Notes under the pieces: model-generated
Seen by the model: only the letters and a program-made list of their open reading frames with translations
What the model was told of the DNA's origin: nothing
Databases searched by the model: none
From: an uncultured Clostridia bacterium
GTDB lineage: Bacteria > Bacillota_A > Clostridia > Peptostreptococcales > Anaerovoracaceae
Length of the DNA stretch: 5,278 nucleotides
Assembly: GCA_946645735.1 (NCBI GenBank)
Contig: CAMPCK010000083.1
Location: 1 to 5,278 of the forward strand
Direction of reading: 5' to 3'
Program-made: the position numbers and the translations under genes
Shown: piece after piece, positions 1 to 5,278 of the stretch
How positions within the stretch are numbered: position 1 is the stretch's first letter
How the letters are laid out: every line of letters begins with the position of its first letter

Positions 1-485
1 TTTACCATGATGTCCCCAGTCTCGTACTGGGTCTTCATAAGGACTTCGTTTATGCCTACGTTTCCAGAGAGATAGTGGGATGTGCCTTTGAGCTCCTCTC
101 CGTCTTCTCTTTCGATCTGGTATTTAGCCTTTAGAGTAGAGTTTCTCATATCGCAGTCTATAAGAGCTGCCTTCTCTCCTGCTCTGGCCATCTGGCTCCA
201 GAGGTTCAGCGCAACGAAAGATTTACCTTCGTTAGGCTCTGATGAGATTATCAATATTTTCCTTATATCGGGTCCCAGGAATGAAATGTTGATCCTGAGT
301 CTGTTTACCGCCTCTTCGATGGCGTATGGGATCTCCGGAGTAAGTCCGAATTTCACTTTATGCACTGGATCTATGGGTTCTCCCTGATCCTGTTTAACAG
401 ATGATGTCGTGATCTCCTTATCTACAGAGGCCATGGCATCCTGTGCTTCTCTTGCTCTGAATTCTTCTGTTCTGATATCAGCCAT
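1..485 (-). CDS. cpsD: CpsD/CapB-type cytoplasmic tyrosine kinase (BY-kinase), N-terminal part, runs off left edge
   Basis: Only the first 161 residues are in the window. Visible: a 50-residue polar N-terminal extension; the helix EEAVNRLRINISF (57-69) that precedes the kinase core in this family; a Walker A motif SSEPNEGKS (81-89, Lys88); and a Walker A' motif ALIDCDMR (107-114, Asp110/Asp112). These mark a bacterial tyrosine kinase of the CpsD/CapB/YwqD type. Such kinases bind ATP in the cytoplasm, are activated by the C-terminal tail of a CpsC-like membrane partner, and autophosphorylate a C-terminal tyrosine cluster (outside the window) to control capsule or exopolysaccharide synthesis. 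The partner gene lies immediately upstream. The ATG at 485 is chosen because GAGGAGG (494-500) sits 8 bases before it. An in-frame ATG at 491 overlaps the cpsC stop but lies only 2 bases from that ribosome binding site. In the EX2RX2R oligomerisation motif of the family the first Arg appears to be Asn61 (E58, N61, R64). A MinD/ParA-like ATPase is a less likely reading, given the neighbour. Confidence 0.92.
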   Translation of the reverse strand, partial: MADIRTEEFRAREAQDAMASVDKEITTSSVKQDQGEPIDPVHKVKFGLTPEIPYAIEEAVNRLRINISFLGPDIRKILIISSEPNEGKSFVALNLWSQMARAGEKAALIDCDMRNSTLKAKYQIEREDGEELKGTSHYLSGNVGINEVLMKTQYETGDIMV

Positions 486-487
486 GA

Positions 488-1270
488 TCATGCCCTCCTC
501 TTGTTCTTAGTGGATCTGGAGTGTCTTCTCTTCTTGTCATCTGTGGATTCCAGTCCTTCGATCTTGCCTTCAGGGATAACTGTTAGCGGCATTACACCGA
601 ATTCCTTCTCGATGTCATCTGCAGACTTGAAGGTGTCATCCATAAGGAATCTCACGGTGAGGAAGGCGAGGACCAGAATGAGTCCTATGAGGGCTCCCAT
701 TACCGTGTTCTTCGAAAGGCTCGGCGAACTCTTCTGCACAGGAATAATTGCGTATTCTGCAATATGAGGTTCCGGTGTTTCCATGAGCTTAGGAAGTTCC
801 TTTACGCCCTTCTCTGCAAGGGCATTTGCCATGTTCATGGCTTCCTTGGGATCCGTGGATGTTACCTTGATATTTATGATTCTGGTATCTGCTACTACCG
901 AGAGGTTTATCATATTAACGAATTCCTCATAGCTGTATACCAGGCCCTGCTCTTCGATTACGCCCTCGATAATGGGACGGGTCTTGAGGAGTTCAACATA
1001 GTCCTTGGATATGGATTGCCCAATGTTAAGGTCAGTAAGGTCAACCACAGACTGAGTTGACGATGATACCATGTACATCTTGGATGTAGCAGTATACTTG
1101 GGAGTTATGGCAAACTTGGTAATGAGGCCTGCTATGAGGGCTCCGATGATAAAGCCTGCTGCTATCCATACTATGAAGCGTCTGAAGTATGACAAAAGCT
1201 CCAGAAGGTCTATCTCGACTTCCTGATAACGGCTGTCGTTATTGTCGATTTCTGCTATCTGCTGATTCAT
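488..1270 (-). CDS. cpsC: CpsC/Wzz-type polysaccharide chain-length regulator and kinase activator
   Basis: A 260-residue membrane protein with the standard Wzz/CpsC layout. It has a short cytoplasmic N-terminus with an EIDLLELLSYFRR stretch (19-31), membrane segment 1 (about 32-51), and an extracellular domain of about 135 residues opening with ITPKYTATSKMYM. A proline-containing motif (P177, P183) precedes membrane segment 2 (about 189-209). The cytoplasmic tail carries the family signature DDTFKSADDIEKEFGVMPL (211-229) and ends in a very basic stretch, KKRRHSRSTKNKRRA. In Gram-positive bacteria such proteins set polymer length and switch on the CpsD kinase through this tail. AAGGAGA (1282-1288) lies 11 bases before the ATG, slightly long but clear. 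The last codons (R-R-A) contain the ribosome binding site of cpsD, whose start is 2 bases beyond the stop, so the two are almost certainly co-translated. A terminator upstream (1321-1351) suggests that transcription of cpsC-cpsD starts in the 1271-1330 gap or relies on read-through. Confidence 0.93.
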   Translation of the reverse strand: MNQQIAEIDNNDSRYQEVEIDLLELLSYFRRFIVWIAAGFIIGALIAGLITKFAITPKYTATSKMYMVSSSTQSVVDLTDLNIGQSISKDYVELLKTRPIIEGVIEEQGLVYSYEEFVNMINLSVVADTRIINIKVTSTDPKEAMNMANALAEKGVKELPKLMETPEPHIAEYAIIPVQKSSPSLSKNTVMGALIGLILVLAFLTVRFLMDDTFKSADDIEKEFGVMPLTVIPEGKIEGLESTDDKKRRHSRSTKNKRRA

Positions 1271-1296
1271 GCTTAGGTATTTCTCCTTGGTTTATT

Positions 1297-1326
1297 GCTA
1301 TATATGGTTAAATTGTTATGTGTAAA
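1297..1326 (-). promoter_or_regulatory. Possible sigma-A promoter for cpsC-cpsD
   Basis: Reading on the minus strand, TTTACA (1321-1326; 5 of 6 to the -35 consensus) is followed after 16 bases by TATATA (1299-1304; 4 of 6), or after 18 bases by TATAGC (1297-1302). Transcription would start near 1290, which leaves a leader of only about 20 bases containing the ribosome binding site. The -35 box lies inside a perfect dyad (1313-1334). The match is moderate; transcription could instead come through from the LCP gene. Confidence 0.4.
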
Positions 1327-1334
1327 CATAACAA
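1313..1334. repeat. Perfect dyad overlapping the putative cpsC -35 box
   Basis: Two 9-base arms, TTGTTATGT (1313-1321) and ACATAACAA (1326-1334), are exact inverted copies around a 4-base centre (1322-1325). The dyad covers the possible -35 box of cpsC and abuts the terminator hairpin at 1334-1351, sharing one base with it. It could be an operator for an unidentified regulator or, in RNA read through from the LCP gene, a second stem. The sequence alone cannot tell which. Confidence 0.55.
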
Positions 1335-1351
1335 AAGGGAGTACTCCCTTT
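1321..1351 (-). terminator. Intrinsic terminator after the LCP gene
   Basis: A perfect 18-base palindrome, AAAGGGAGTACTCCCTTT (1334-1351), lies about 50 bases beyond the LCP stop codon. On the minus strand it is followed by a T-rich tract, TTTTGTTATGTTT (1336-1324). The stem has 7 base pairs with a GTAC loop. The interrupted T-tract suggests incomplete termination, so some read-through into cpsC is plausible. Confidence 0.6.
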
Positions 1352-1400
1352 GCTGTTTATTTAATTTGTATGCTCTATGTCCTGCCGGCTCTGATTCCTG

Positions 1401-2453
1401 TCAGTTCTGTTCTTCCGGTTTCAGGTTCATGAGCTGTGAGAGGGTGCTTACGATGGAGCCTTCAGAGATATAGAACTCTGCGTGGTCTACACCGTCTCCC
1501 TGAGTATCATTAACCTTGGTCTCTCCTTCGAACTTAAGGAAGCCCTTGCTTTCGCCCTTTGAGATGTAGTTTGCAAAATCTCCCAGGTTTCCGCTGTTCT
1601 GGTCCGTCTGTATTTTGTCCTCAAGTTCACTGTAAAGGGTATTGATATAGTCAGGCTCTTCCCTCAGCTGATTGATGACACGGTTATAGGCCGCATGCAT
1701 GTAGTTGAGCTGGCGGTCCATTCTCTCTTCGTTGGTGCCTTCACCCACTGACATTCTTGCTCTGACATAGGCTTCAGCCTGTTCTGCATTAAGGAGCACG
1801 TCCGCACCTTCAGTAAATGCAGGATCAACTGCCGTCAGGTCCTCGTCAAACTTGATCTGGACTCCTCCGATGGCATCGTTAAGGGCTCCGACATCCTTCA
1901 TGTTGATGCAGTAGTATCCGTCGATATCCATGAAGCCGAGAAGTTTGGACACGGCGTTCACGGTATTTTTGTTTCTTTCTTCGGCGTTATTTCCATACCA
2001 GTGAGAGATACAGATCTGTTCAGGATAGGTTCCTGTCTCAGTTCCGTTTTCATCCAGGATGGGTACGTCCATCATGGTGTCCCTGTTGATCTGGATGAAG
2101 CCATAGCTTTTATCGGTTTTGTTTACTACAAACAGCATGAGGAAATCTGCCATCTCGCCGTTTCCGCTTTCGGGCTTGTCGGTACCCGTGGCATCCGTTC
2201 CGATCAGAAGATAGGTCTTGATGTCGTCTGTATATACGTAACCCTTCTCGTCCAGAACGAGGAGTTTCTGTTCTTCTTCAGCTGTATTTCCCCAGTCTCC
2301 GTGGTCTCCGAACTGACCGCCTTCAGCAGCATTTCCGGAGTCAAGCCATTTAAGGCCGAACCAAAGAACAGCTAATGCCAGAATCAGGACTATGATCCCG
2401 ACCAGAAGCTTGATTTTCTGATCCCGCCTCATGCGATGAGTATCATTATTCAT
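1401..2453 (-). CDS. LytR-CpsA-Psr (LCP) family cell-wall polymer ligase
   Basis: A 350-residue protein with a basic cytoplasmic N-terminus (1-14), one membrane segment (about 15-36), an acidic linker (40-65) and an extracellular LCP domain (about 78-265). Family motifs are visible: YLLIGTD (81-87), MADFLMLFVVN (101-111) and FIQINRDTMMDVP (119-131) with the Arg124-Asp125 pair, and later VGEGTNEERMDRQ (236-248) with Arg244 and Arg247. The conserved Asp and Arg residues (D87, D103, R124, D125, R244, R247) match those that bind the pyrophosphate of the polyprenyl-linked substrate in this family. LCP enzymes transfer teichoic acid, capsule or other glycans onto peptidoglycan; beside cpsC-cpsD, attachment of the exopolysaccharide is the likely job. 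AAGGGG (2459-2464) sits 5 bases before the ATG. The gene lies 22 bases after a small regulator gene with no terminator between, so the two form an operon. The sequence does not show which polymer is the substrate. Confidence 0.93.
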   Translation of the reverse strand: MNNDTHRMRRDQKIKLLVGIIVLILALAVLWFGLKWLDSGNAAEGGQFGDHGDWGNTAEEEQKLLVLDEKGYVYTDDIKTYLLIGTDATGTDKPESGNGEMADFLMLFVVNKTDKSYGFIQINRDTMMDVPILDENGTETGTYPEQICISHWYGNNAEERNKNTVNAVSKLLGFMDIDGYYCINMKDVGALNDAIGGVQIKFDEDLTAVDPAFTEGADVLLNAEQAEAYVRARMSVGEGTNEERMDRQLNYMHAAYNRVINQLREEPDYINTLYSELEDKIQTDQNSGNLGDFANYISKGESKGFLKFEGETKVNDTQGDGVDHAEFYISEGSIVSTLSQLMNLKPEEQN

Positions 2454-2467
2454 TTAATCCCCTTCTT

Positions 2468-2484
2468 GTATCTTTTTAAGATAC
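2468..2484. promoter_or_regulatory. Perfect 17-bp dyad between the small regulator and LCP genes (candidate operator, site 2)
   Basis: GTATCTT (2468-2474) and AAGATAC (2478-2484) are exact inverted copies around TTT. The dyad contains the stop codon of the small regulator gene and ends 3 bases before the LCP ribosome binding site. The same arms recur at 2712-2728 with one mismatch, and as a half-site at 2820-2826. It may be an operator or roadblock site for one of the two neighbouring regulators, or a small RNA stem (7 weak pairs, 3-base loop) affecting LCP translation. Confidence 0.55.
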
Positions 2485-2694
2485 CAATTCAGCAAAAAAA
2501 ATACGGTTAAACTCATCTATGTCTAGTCCGTACCTCGCTTTAATGAATTGCATATCCAGTTCTGTAAATTCGGCTCCGCCTTTTGAATTGATCTTGGCGG
2601 ATAAGGTCGAAGGGCTTATGCCCATGGCCTTGGCAAGATTCTTCTGTGTTATATCAAATCGGGCGATGTATTCCAAAAGAAGTTCCTTATTCAT
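2476..2694 (-). CDS. Small Cro/DUF739-like helix-turn-helix regulator
   Basis: A 72-residue protein made almost wholly of one helix-turn-helix fold. The motif TQKNLAKAMGISPSTLSAKIN spans 16-36, followed by FTELDMQFIKARYGLDIDEFNRIFF (43-67). The overall size and the closing IFF are typical of the Cro-like phage proteins grouped as DUF739; that family assignment is from memory of the pattern. It should bind DNA as a dimer and probably represses its own promoter. The start at 2694 has an AAAGGG box (2705-2710) 10 bases upstream. The gene is the first of an operon with the LCP gene, under a strong promoter (2733-2761) whose start region carries the dyad 2712-2728. It faces away from the XRE gene at 2924, like a phage cro opposite cI. 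No other phage gene is seen in the window. Confidence 0.82.
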   Translation of the reverse strand: MNKELLLEYIARFDITQKNLAKAMGISPSTLSAKINSKGGAEFTELDMQFIKARYGLDIDEFNRIFFAELVS

Positions 2695-2711
2695 ATTCGG
2701 TCATCCCTTTA

Positions 2712-2728
2712 GTATCCTAATAAGATAC
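2712..2728. promoter_or_regulatory. 17-bp dyad at the start point of the minus-strand promoter (candidate operator, site 1)
   Basis: On the minus strand the site reads GTATCTT-ATT-AGGATAC: arms with one mismatch around a 3-base centre. It begins 4 bases after the TATAAT -10 box, so it covers about -2 to +15 of the predicted transcript. A protein bound here would block the start of the regulator-LCP operon. It matches the perfect dyad at 2468-2484 in 13 of the 14 arm positions. Confidence 0.6.
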
Positions 2729-2732
2729 TGTT

Positions 2733-2761
2733 ATTATAAAACGCATAGAGTGTAAAGTCAA
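2733..2761 (-). promoter_or_regulatory. Sigma-A promoter of the small regulator-LCP operon
   Basis: On the minus strand, TTGACT (2756-2761; 5 of 6 to the consensus) is followed after 17 bases by a perfect TATAAT (2733-2738). The predicted start is near 2726, giving a leader of about 32 bases with the ribosome binding site at 2705-2710. The dyad 2712-2728 covers the start point, so the promoter is likely repressible. Confidence 0.85.
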
Positions 2762-2786
2762 TTTATCAGCTACAAATAAATTTATA

Positions 2787-2815
2787 TTTATATTACGGTA
2801 AGATTATGATATAAT
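2787..2815 (+). promoter_or_regulatory. Extended -10 promoter of the XRE regulator gene
   Basis: A perfect TATAAT (2810-2815) is preceded by the extended -10 TG dinucleotide (2807-2808). A weak -35 box, TTTATA (2787-2792; 4 of 6), lies 17 bases upstream. The start is predicted near 2822. The promoter diverges from that at 2733-2761, with 25 AT-rich bases between the two -35 boxes. A leader of about 100 bases follows before the gene; it contains a 21-codon open frame at 2838-2903 without a convincing ribosome binding site. Confidence 0.75.
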
Positions 2816-2819
2816 AGTT

Positions 2820-2826
2820 GTATCTT
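2820..2826 (+). promoter_or_regulatory. GTATCTT half-site at the start point of the XRE promoter (candidate operator, site 3)
   Basis: GTATCTT stands 4 bases after the TATAAT of the plus-strand promoter, exactly the spacing seen in the minus-strand promoter (TATAAT-N4-GTATCTT in both). The second arm is not preserved: TGTGGCC stands where AAGATAC would be. It is therefore at most a half-site, possibly bound weakly or with help from protein at the neighbouring dyad. Confidence 0.4.
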
Positions 2827-2923
2827 TTTTGTGGCCCATGCAATTGGAGAAGCCTTTCATATCATGGACTGACAGATTATTTCGACATCGCTCTATTACT
2901 TAAGTTTGAACCGGAGAATCGAA

Positions 2924-3271
2924 ATGAGTACAGGAAGCAAAATAAAAGAACTAAGAGAAAAACGCGGCATGACCCAGGAGGAACTCGCAGGTCTTCTCGG
3001 TCTTAAAAAGGCTGCTGTCAATAAATATGAGACAGGACGTGTTGTGAATCTTAAGAGGAGCACAATACTTAAATTGTGTCAGATTTTCGATGTCATGCCT
3101 CAGGACCTCATGGACCTCGGAGATGGATCTGATGAGCCTTCTTCTGAGTCAGCCGCACCCCTTTCCTATCCAGCATGGCTCAGCCCTTCAGTCCTGGAAG
3201 TGATCAAACTTATAAGCAGACTGAGTACCACGGAACAGAACCAGTTAAAGAAATATCTTGATAAGAAATAA
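2924..3271 (+). CDS. XRE-family helix-turn-helix regulator (CI-like)
   Basis: A 115-residue protein with an N-terminal XRE/HTH_3 DNA-binding domain: SKIKELREKRGMTQEELAGLL and GLKKAAVNKYETGR (5-39), followed by STILKLCQIFDVMPQDLMDL to about 65. After a serine- and acid-rich linker (66-80), a short C-terminal helical region (85-115, LSPSVLEVIKLISRLSTTEQNQLKKYL) probably serves for dimerisation. There is no LexA/CI-type peptidase domain, so regulation by self-cleavage is unlikely. The ATG at 2924 is chosen because GGAG (2913-2916) lies 7 bases upstream; an in-frame TTG at 2906 has no ribosome binding site. The gene has its own promoter, diverges from the small regulator-LCP operon, and ends at a strong terminator directly after its stop codon. 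Its target is not shown by the sequence; the shared promoter region and the dyads there are the obvious candidates. Confidence 0.9.
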   Translation: MSTGSKIKELREKRGMTQEELAGLLGLKKAAVNKYETGRVVNLKRSTILKLCQIFDVMPQDLMDLGDGSDEPSSESAAPLSYPAWLSPSVLEVIKLISRLSTTEQNQLKKYLDKK

Positions 3272-3302
3272 AGACCGCTCGGTGAGCGGTCTCTTTATTT
3301 TA
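3272..3302 (+). terminator. Strong intrinsic terminator after the XRE gene, probably bidirectional
   Basis: A 9-base-pair GC-rich stem, AGACCGCTC (3272-3280) and GAGCGGTCT (3284-3292), has a GGT loop and is followed by CTTTATTTTA. It begins at the base after the XRE stop codon. Read on the minus strand the stem is followed by TTTATTTCTTA, and the convergent surface-protein gene ends at 3314, so the same hairpin can end both transcripts. Confidence 0.92.
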
Positions 3303-3313
3303 CCTCTTTGGTT

Positions 3314-5278
3314 TTATTTGGTCTTTCCTGACTTCACTGCGCTCCAGTTGGAGTAGTAAGTCGTTCCTCCTACGCTGATATATGTCCTTACTCTGGTGTA
3401 ATAAGTCGTCTTCCTCTTAAGTTTCTTGAACTTCAGGGAAGTCTTCTTGTAGCCCTTGACCTTCTTTGTCTGAAGATTCTTGGTAAATGCCTTATCTGTT
3501 GCTATCTGCACCTGGTAACCGGTGATTCTTGCCGAAGGCATCTTTGAAGTCTGTTTTTTCCACTTGACGGTAAGCGAAGCTTTAGCCTTGCCGGGAGTCT
3601 TGTTTACAGCACCTTTTGGAAGAATCTTAAAGGACAGGGTCTTCGTTCCTGTATGGCTGCCCTTCATGGTTACGGTAACCTTATAGGTTCCGATGGCTTT
3701 TCTTCCGCCCGCATAGGAGACATCATAGTCGGAGGCTTTTATTATTTTGCCATTTGAATCTGTAATCGTTACTTCAGGTTTCTTGACCTTGCCGTCGTAG
3801 GTATATGATGCAGCTGACAATCTGAAATCCTTAGGGCGATGGATGACTGATTCTGTCGTCTTATCGCATACTACGCACCTTGATTCTACCGATCCGTCAT
3901 CGGTCAGAGTGCTCTTCCTGGTTTCCGTGTAATTATAGTGCTCTCCTGACTTTTCTACATATTTTATTTTGCCTGCCAGCTCACTGATCCCGCTGATGTG
4001 CCGGTCACTGAAAGTGTCCTTGAGCAAGTAGATGCTTGTTAGATTTGTATTCGAGAAAGCATCCTGGCCGATGCTTGTGATGTTTTCAGCAAGCAGGATC
4101 TCCCTCAGCCCGGTGCAGCCTTTGAAAGCGCCCTGGCCAACCTGTGTTACTCCGGAAGGAATATCTATTTCCGTAAGCCCCGCGCAGCCATCAAAAGTAT
4201 GATCGGCTATAACAGTAACACCTTCCGGGATATTGATCTCCGTAATGCTTTTGCATCCAAAGAAAGCTCCTCCCCCGATGGAAGTCACGCTTTCGGGCAC
4301 ATTGACGGATCTGAGATCAGAGCAATTCTGGAAAGCATTTGATCCTATGGTTTTAATGCTGTCCGGATAAAGGATTTTTTGCAAGTTTCTGCAGCCATAG
4401 AAAGCAAAGTCAGGAATAGAATTGATGTTTCCTGTAATAACGACTTCTGTTAAAGACTCCGGGACGCGGTTTTCCTGAACCGCATAGGAGTCTGCCCCGA
4501 AGAAGTATCCAAGGCAATTGCTTCCTATCTCATTCTTTCCTATAAAGGGGACTTTCAGGCTCTTTATGCCGGAGCACCCCGAAAACGCTCCTTTACCTAT
4601 ATCTGTCACGCTGTCGGGTATAGTAATCTCCTCTATGCCGGAACACGTATAGAAGGCGCCTGACCCGATGCTTTCAAGGCTGTCCAGGAATGTCACGCTC
4701 TGAAGGTTACACCCCGCAAAGGCGTTATTGCCAATTCTTGTTACGCCTTCCGGTATTGTGAGGTCTGTTACTTTGGTGCCATCGATATAAAGGTCGTGAC
4801 CAAAGTAAAGAGGATTTGATCCGTATTCTTTGAAATCGATCATGCAAAAGGACCGAAGATCTGAGATGTGCAGCTTTGGCATGTTCATGTAGCGGGAAAA
4901 TGCTTCCAGTCCGACTCCTGTAAGCGTGCTGGGAAAGGTCACATCTGTAACAAAGCCGCACTCCTCAAATGCGCTGTTTCCTATATATGTTATGCCCTCT
5001 TCAATTACGATCGACTTTATTGAAGCCTGATCCCATGGCTGATCCGTATAGATGCTCCAATCCGGCATGGCTCCTGTTCCGCTTATGGTCAGCACGCCGG
5101 CTTTGTTTATTGTGTAAGTGATATTGTCGTTTATGCTTCCGCTATCGACTATTTCTGATTCAGTGTTATTGGCTTCCGCCCTGATGGGTGCGGGGGGTTC
5201 AGGCTCCGGGGCAGTGGCTTCAGGCGCTGCCGGTTCCGCGTCATCAATTGCTGCTGGTTCTGCCGGTTCCGCGTCTTC
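3314..5278 (-). CDS. BspA-like leucine-rich-repeat surface protein with Ig-like and fibronectin-III-like C-terminal domains; N-terminus beyond right edge
   Basis: The frame is open to the window end, giving the C-terminal 654 residues. A GTG at 5095 lies inside a conserved domain and is not the start. Fragment numbering: Pro/Glu/Ala-rich linker with an 11-residue repeat (1-45); a cap module with ITYTINKAGVLTISGTGAM (53-71); then about 11 LRR_5 units of roughly 23 residues built on the pattern IxxIGxxAFxxCxxLxxVxIPxxV (about 92-425). The array is broken by two stretches common in this family, at about 130-170 (NPLYFGHDLYIDG) and 245-281 (LGYFFGADSY). A small module with a CVVC pair (C468, C471) follows, then an Ig/MBG-like domain (485-554, with YTYDGKVKKPEVTI) and an FN3-like domain (558-652). 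Such proteins are secreted and often bind host or neighbouring cells. There is no LPXTG or C-terminal anchor, so attachment or secretion must be specified by the missing N-terminus or be non-covalent. It is probably unrelated to the polysaccharide genes. Confidence 0.9.
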   Translation of the reverse strand, partial: EDAEPAEPAAIDDAEPAAPEATAPEPEPPAPIRAEANNTESEIVDSGSINDNITYTINKAGVLTISGTGAMPDWSIYTDQPWDQASIKSIVIEEGITYIGNSAFEECGFVTDVTFPSTLTGVGLEAFSRYMNMPKLHISDLRSFCMIDFKEYGSNPLYFGHDLYIDGTKVTDLTIPEGVTRIGNNAFAGCNLQSVTFLDSLESIGSGAFYTCSGIEEITIPDSVTDIGKGAFSGCSGIKSLKVPFIGKNEIGSNCLGYFFGADSYAVQENRVPESLTEVVITGNINSIPDFAFYGCRNLQKILYPDSIKTIGSNAFQNCSDLRSVNVPESVTSIGGGAFFGCKSITEINIPEGVTVIADHTFDGCAGLTEIDIPSGVTQVGQGAFKGCTGLREILLAENITSIGQDAFSNTNLTSIYLLKDTFSDRHISGISELAGKIKYVEKSGEHYNYTETRKSTLTDDGSVESRCVVCDKTTESVIHRPKDFRLSAASYTYDGKVKKPEVTITDSNGKIIKASDYDVSYAGGRKAIGTYKVTVTMKGSHTGTKTLSFKILPKGAVNKTPGKAKASLTVKWKKQTSKMPSARITGYQVQIATDKAFTKNLQTKKVKGYKKTSLKFKKLKRKTTYYTRVRTYISVGGTTYYSNWSAVKSGKTK
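5227..5275. repeat. In-frame 33-base direct repeat in the Pro/Glu/Ala linker
   Basis: CTGCCGGTTCCGCGTC occurs at 5227-5242 and again at 5260-5275, exactly 33 bases apart. This encodes the 11-residue period EDAEPAEPAAI / DDAEPAAPEAT in the surface protein. The array may continue beyond the window edge. Such in-frame repeats can change copy number and so vary the length of the spacer that holds the repeat domain away from the cell. Confidence 0.75.

Noticed and set aside
1313..1334. Resemblance of the dyad with TTGTTA and TAACAA ends to a Rex (redox repressor) operator
   Set aside because: Rex sites in Clostridia have 6 bases between the TTGTTA and TAACAA halves; here there are 10, so the half-sites are on different helical faces. 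No further support is present.
2838..2903. A 21-codon open frame (starting MQLEKPFISW) in the leader of the XRE gene, a possible leader peptide
   Set aside because: There is no ribosome binding site before its ATG and no run of regulatory codons or attenuator hairpin behind it; a frame this short is expected by chance.
2906..2923. Upstream TTG start adding six residues to the XRE regulator
   Set aside because: No ribosome binding site precedes 2906, whereas GGAG lies 7 bases before the ATG at 2924, and the added residues are not part of the domain.
4725..4961. 78-residue minus-strand open frame inside the surface-protein gene
   Set aside because: It overlaps the leucine-rich-repeat coding region in another frame, and its composition (rich in Arg, His, Ser) matches no domain; it is a shadow.
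5093..5095. GTG at 5095 as the start of the surface protein
   Set aside because: The frame stays open to the window end and the upstream residues (GSINDNITYTINKAG) belong to the conserved cap module, so the gene starts outside the window.
3314..5095. The many short similar units in this stretch as a DNA repeat array or CRISPR
   Set aside because: The similarity is at protein level (about 23-residue leucine-rich repeats) with divergent DNA, and there are no uniform repeats with unique spacers.

Overview
The window looks like a chromosomal fragment from a low-to-moderate GC, Gram-positive Clostridia-type bacterium (Bacillota, most like Lachnospiraceae). This rests on the style of the proteins: a split CpsC/CpsD polysaccharide co-polymerase and tyrosine kinase pair, an LCP-family protein with a single N-terminal membrane anchor, and a BspA-like leucine-rich-repeat surface protein. 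Strong AGGAGG-type ribosome binding sites and sigma-A-like promoters agree with it. The genus cannot be named from the sequence alone.

Layout, left to right. Positions 1-485 (minus) hold the N-terminal 161 residues of a CpsD/CapB-type tyrosine kinase that runs off the left edge. Positions 488-1270 (minus) encode its membrane partner CpsC (Wzz-type chain-length regulator); the two genes are separated by 2 bases and probably translationally coupled. A 130-base gap (1271-1400) carries a terminator hairpin for the gene upstream, plus a second dyad and a possible promoter for cpsC. Positions 1401-2453 (minus) encode a LytR-CpsA-Psr (LCP) protein. Its gene follows, after 22 bases, a 72-residue Cro/DUF739-like DNA-binding protein (2476-2694, minus). 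A 229-base AT-rich gap (2695-2923) holds two divergent promoters. Positions 2924-3271 (plus) encode a 115-residue XRE-family regulator, followed by a strong terminator shared with the convergent gene. Positions 3314-5278 (minus) are the C-terminal 654 residues of a BspA-like surface protein that runs off the right edge.

How the genes may work together. CpsC, CpsD and the LCP protein form the usual regulatory and attachment module at the head of a Gram-positive capsule or exopolysaccharide locus. CpsC/CpsD control chain length and export, and LCP proteins attach the polymer to the cell wall. The module is headed by two small helix-turn-helix proteins transcribed away from each other, as in a phage cI/cro switch. 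The most notable signal is a 17-bp dyad, consensus GTATCTT-N3-AAGATAC. One near-perfect copy lies at the start point of the minus-strand promoter. A perfect copy lies at the end of the small regulator gene, just before the LCP gene. A half-site lies at the same distance from the -10 box of the plus-strand promoter. This looks like an operator set that links the two regulators to the polysaccharide genes. The surface protein at the right is probably an independent unit.
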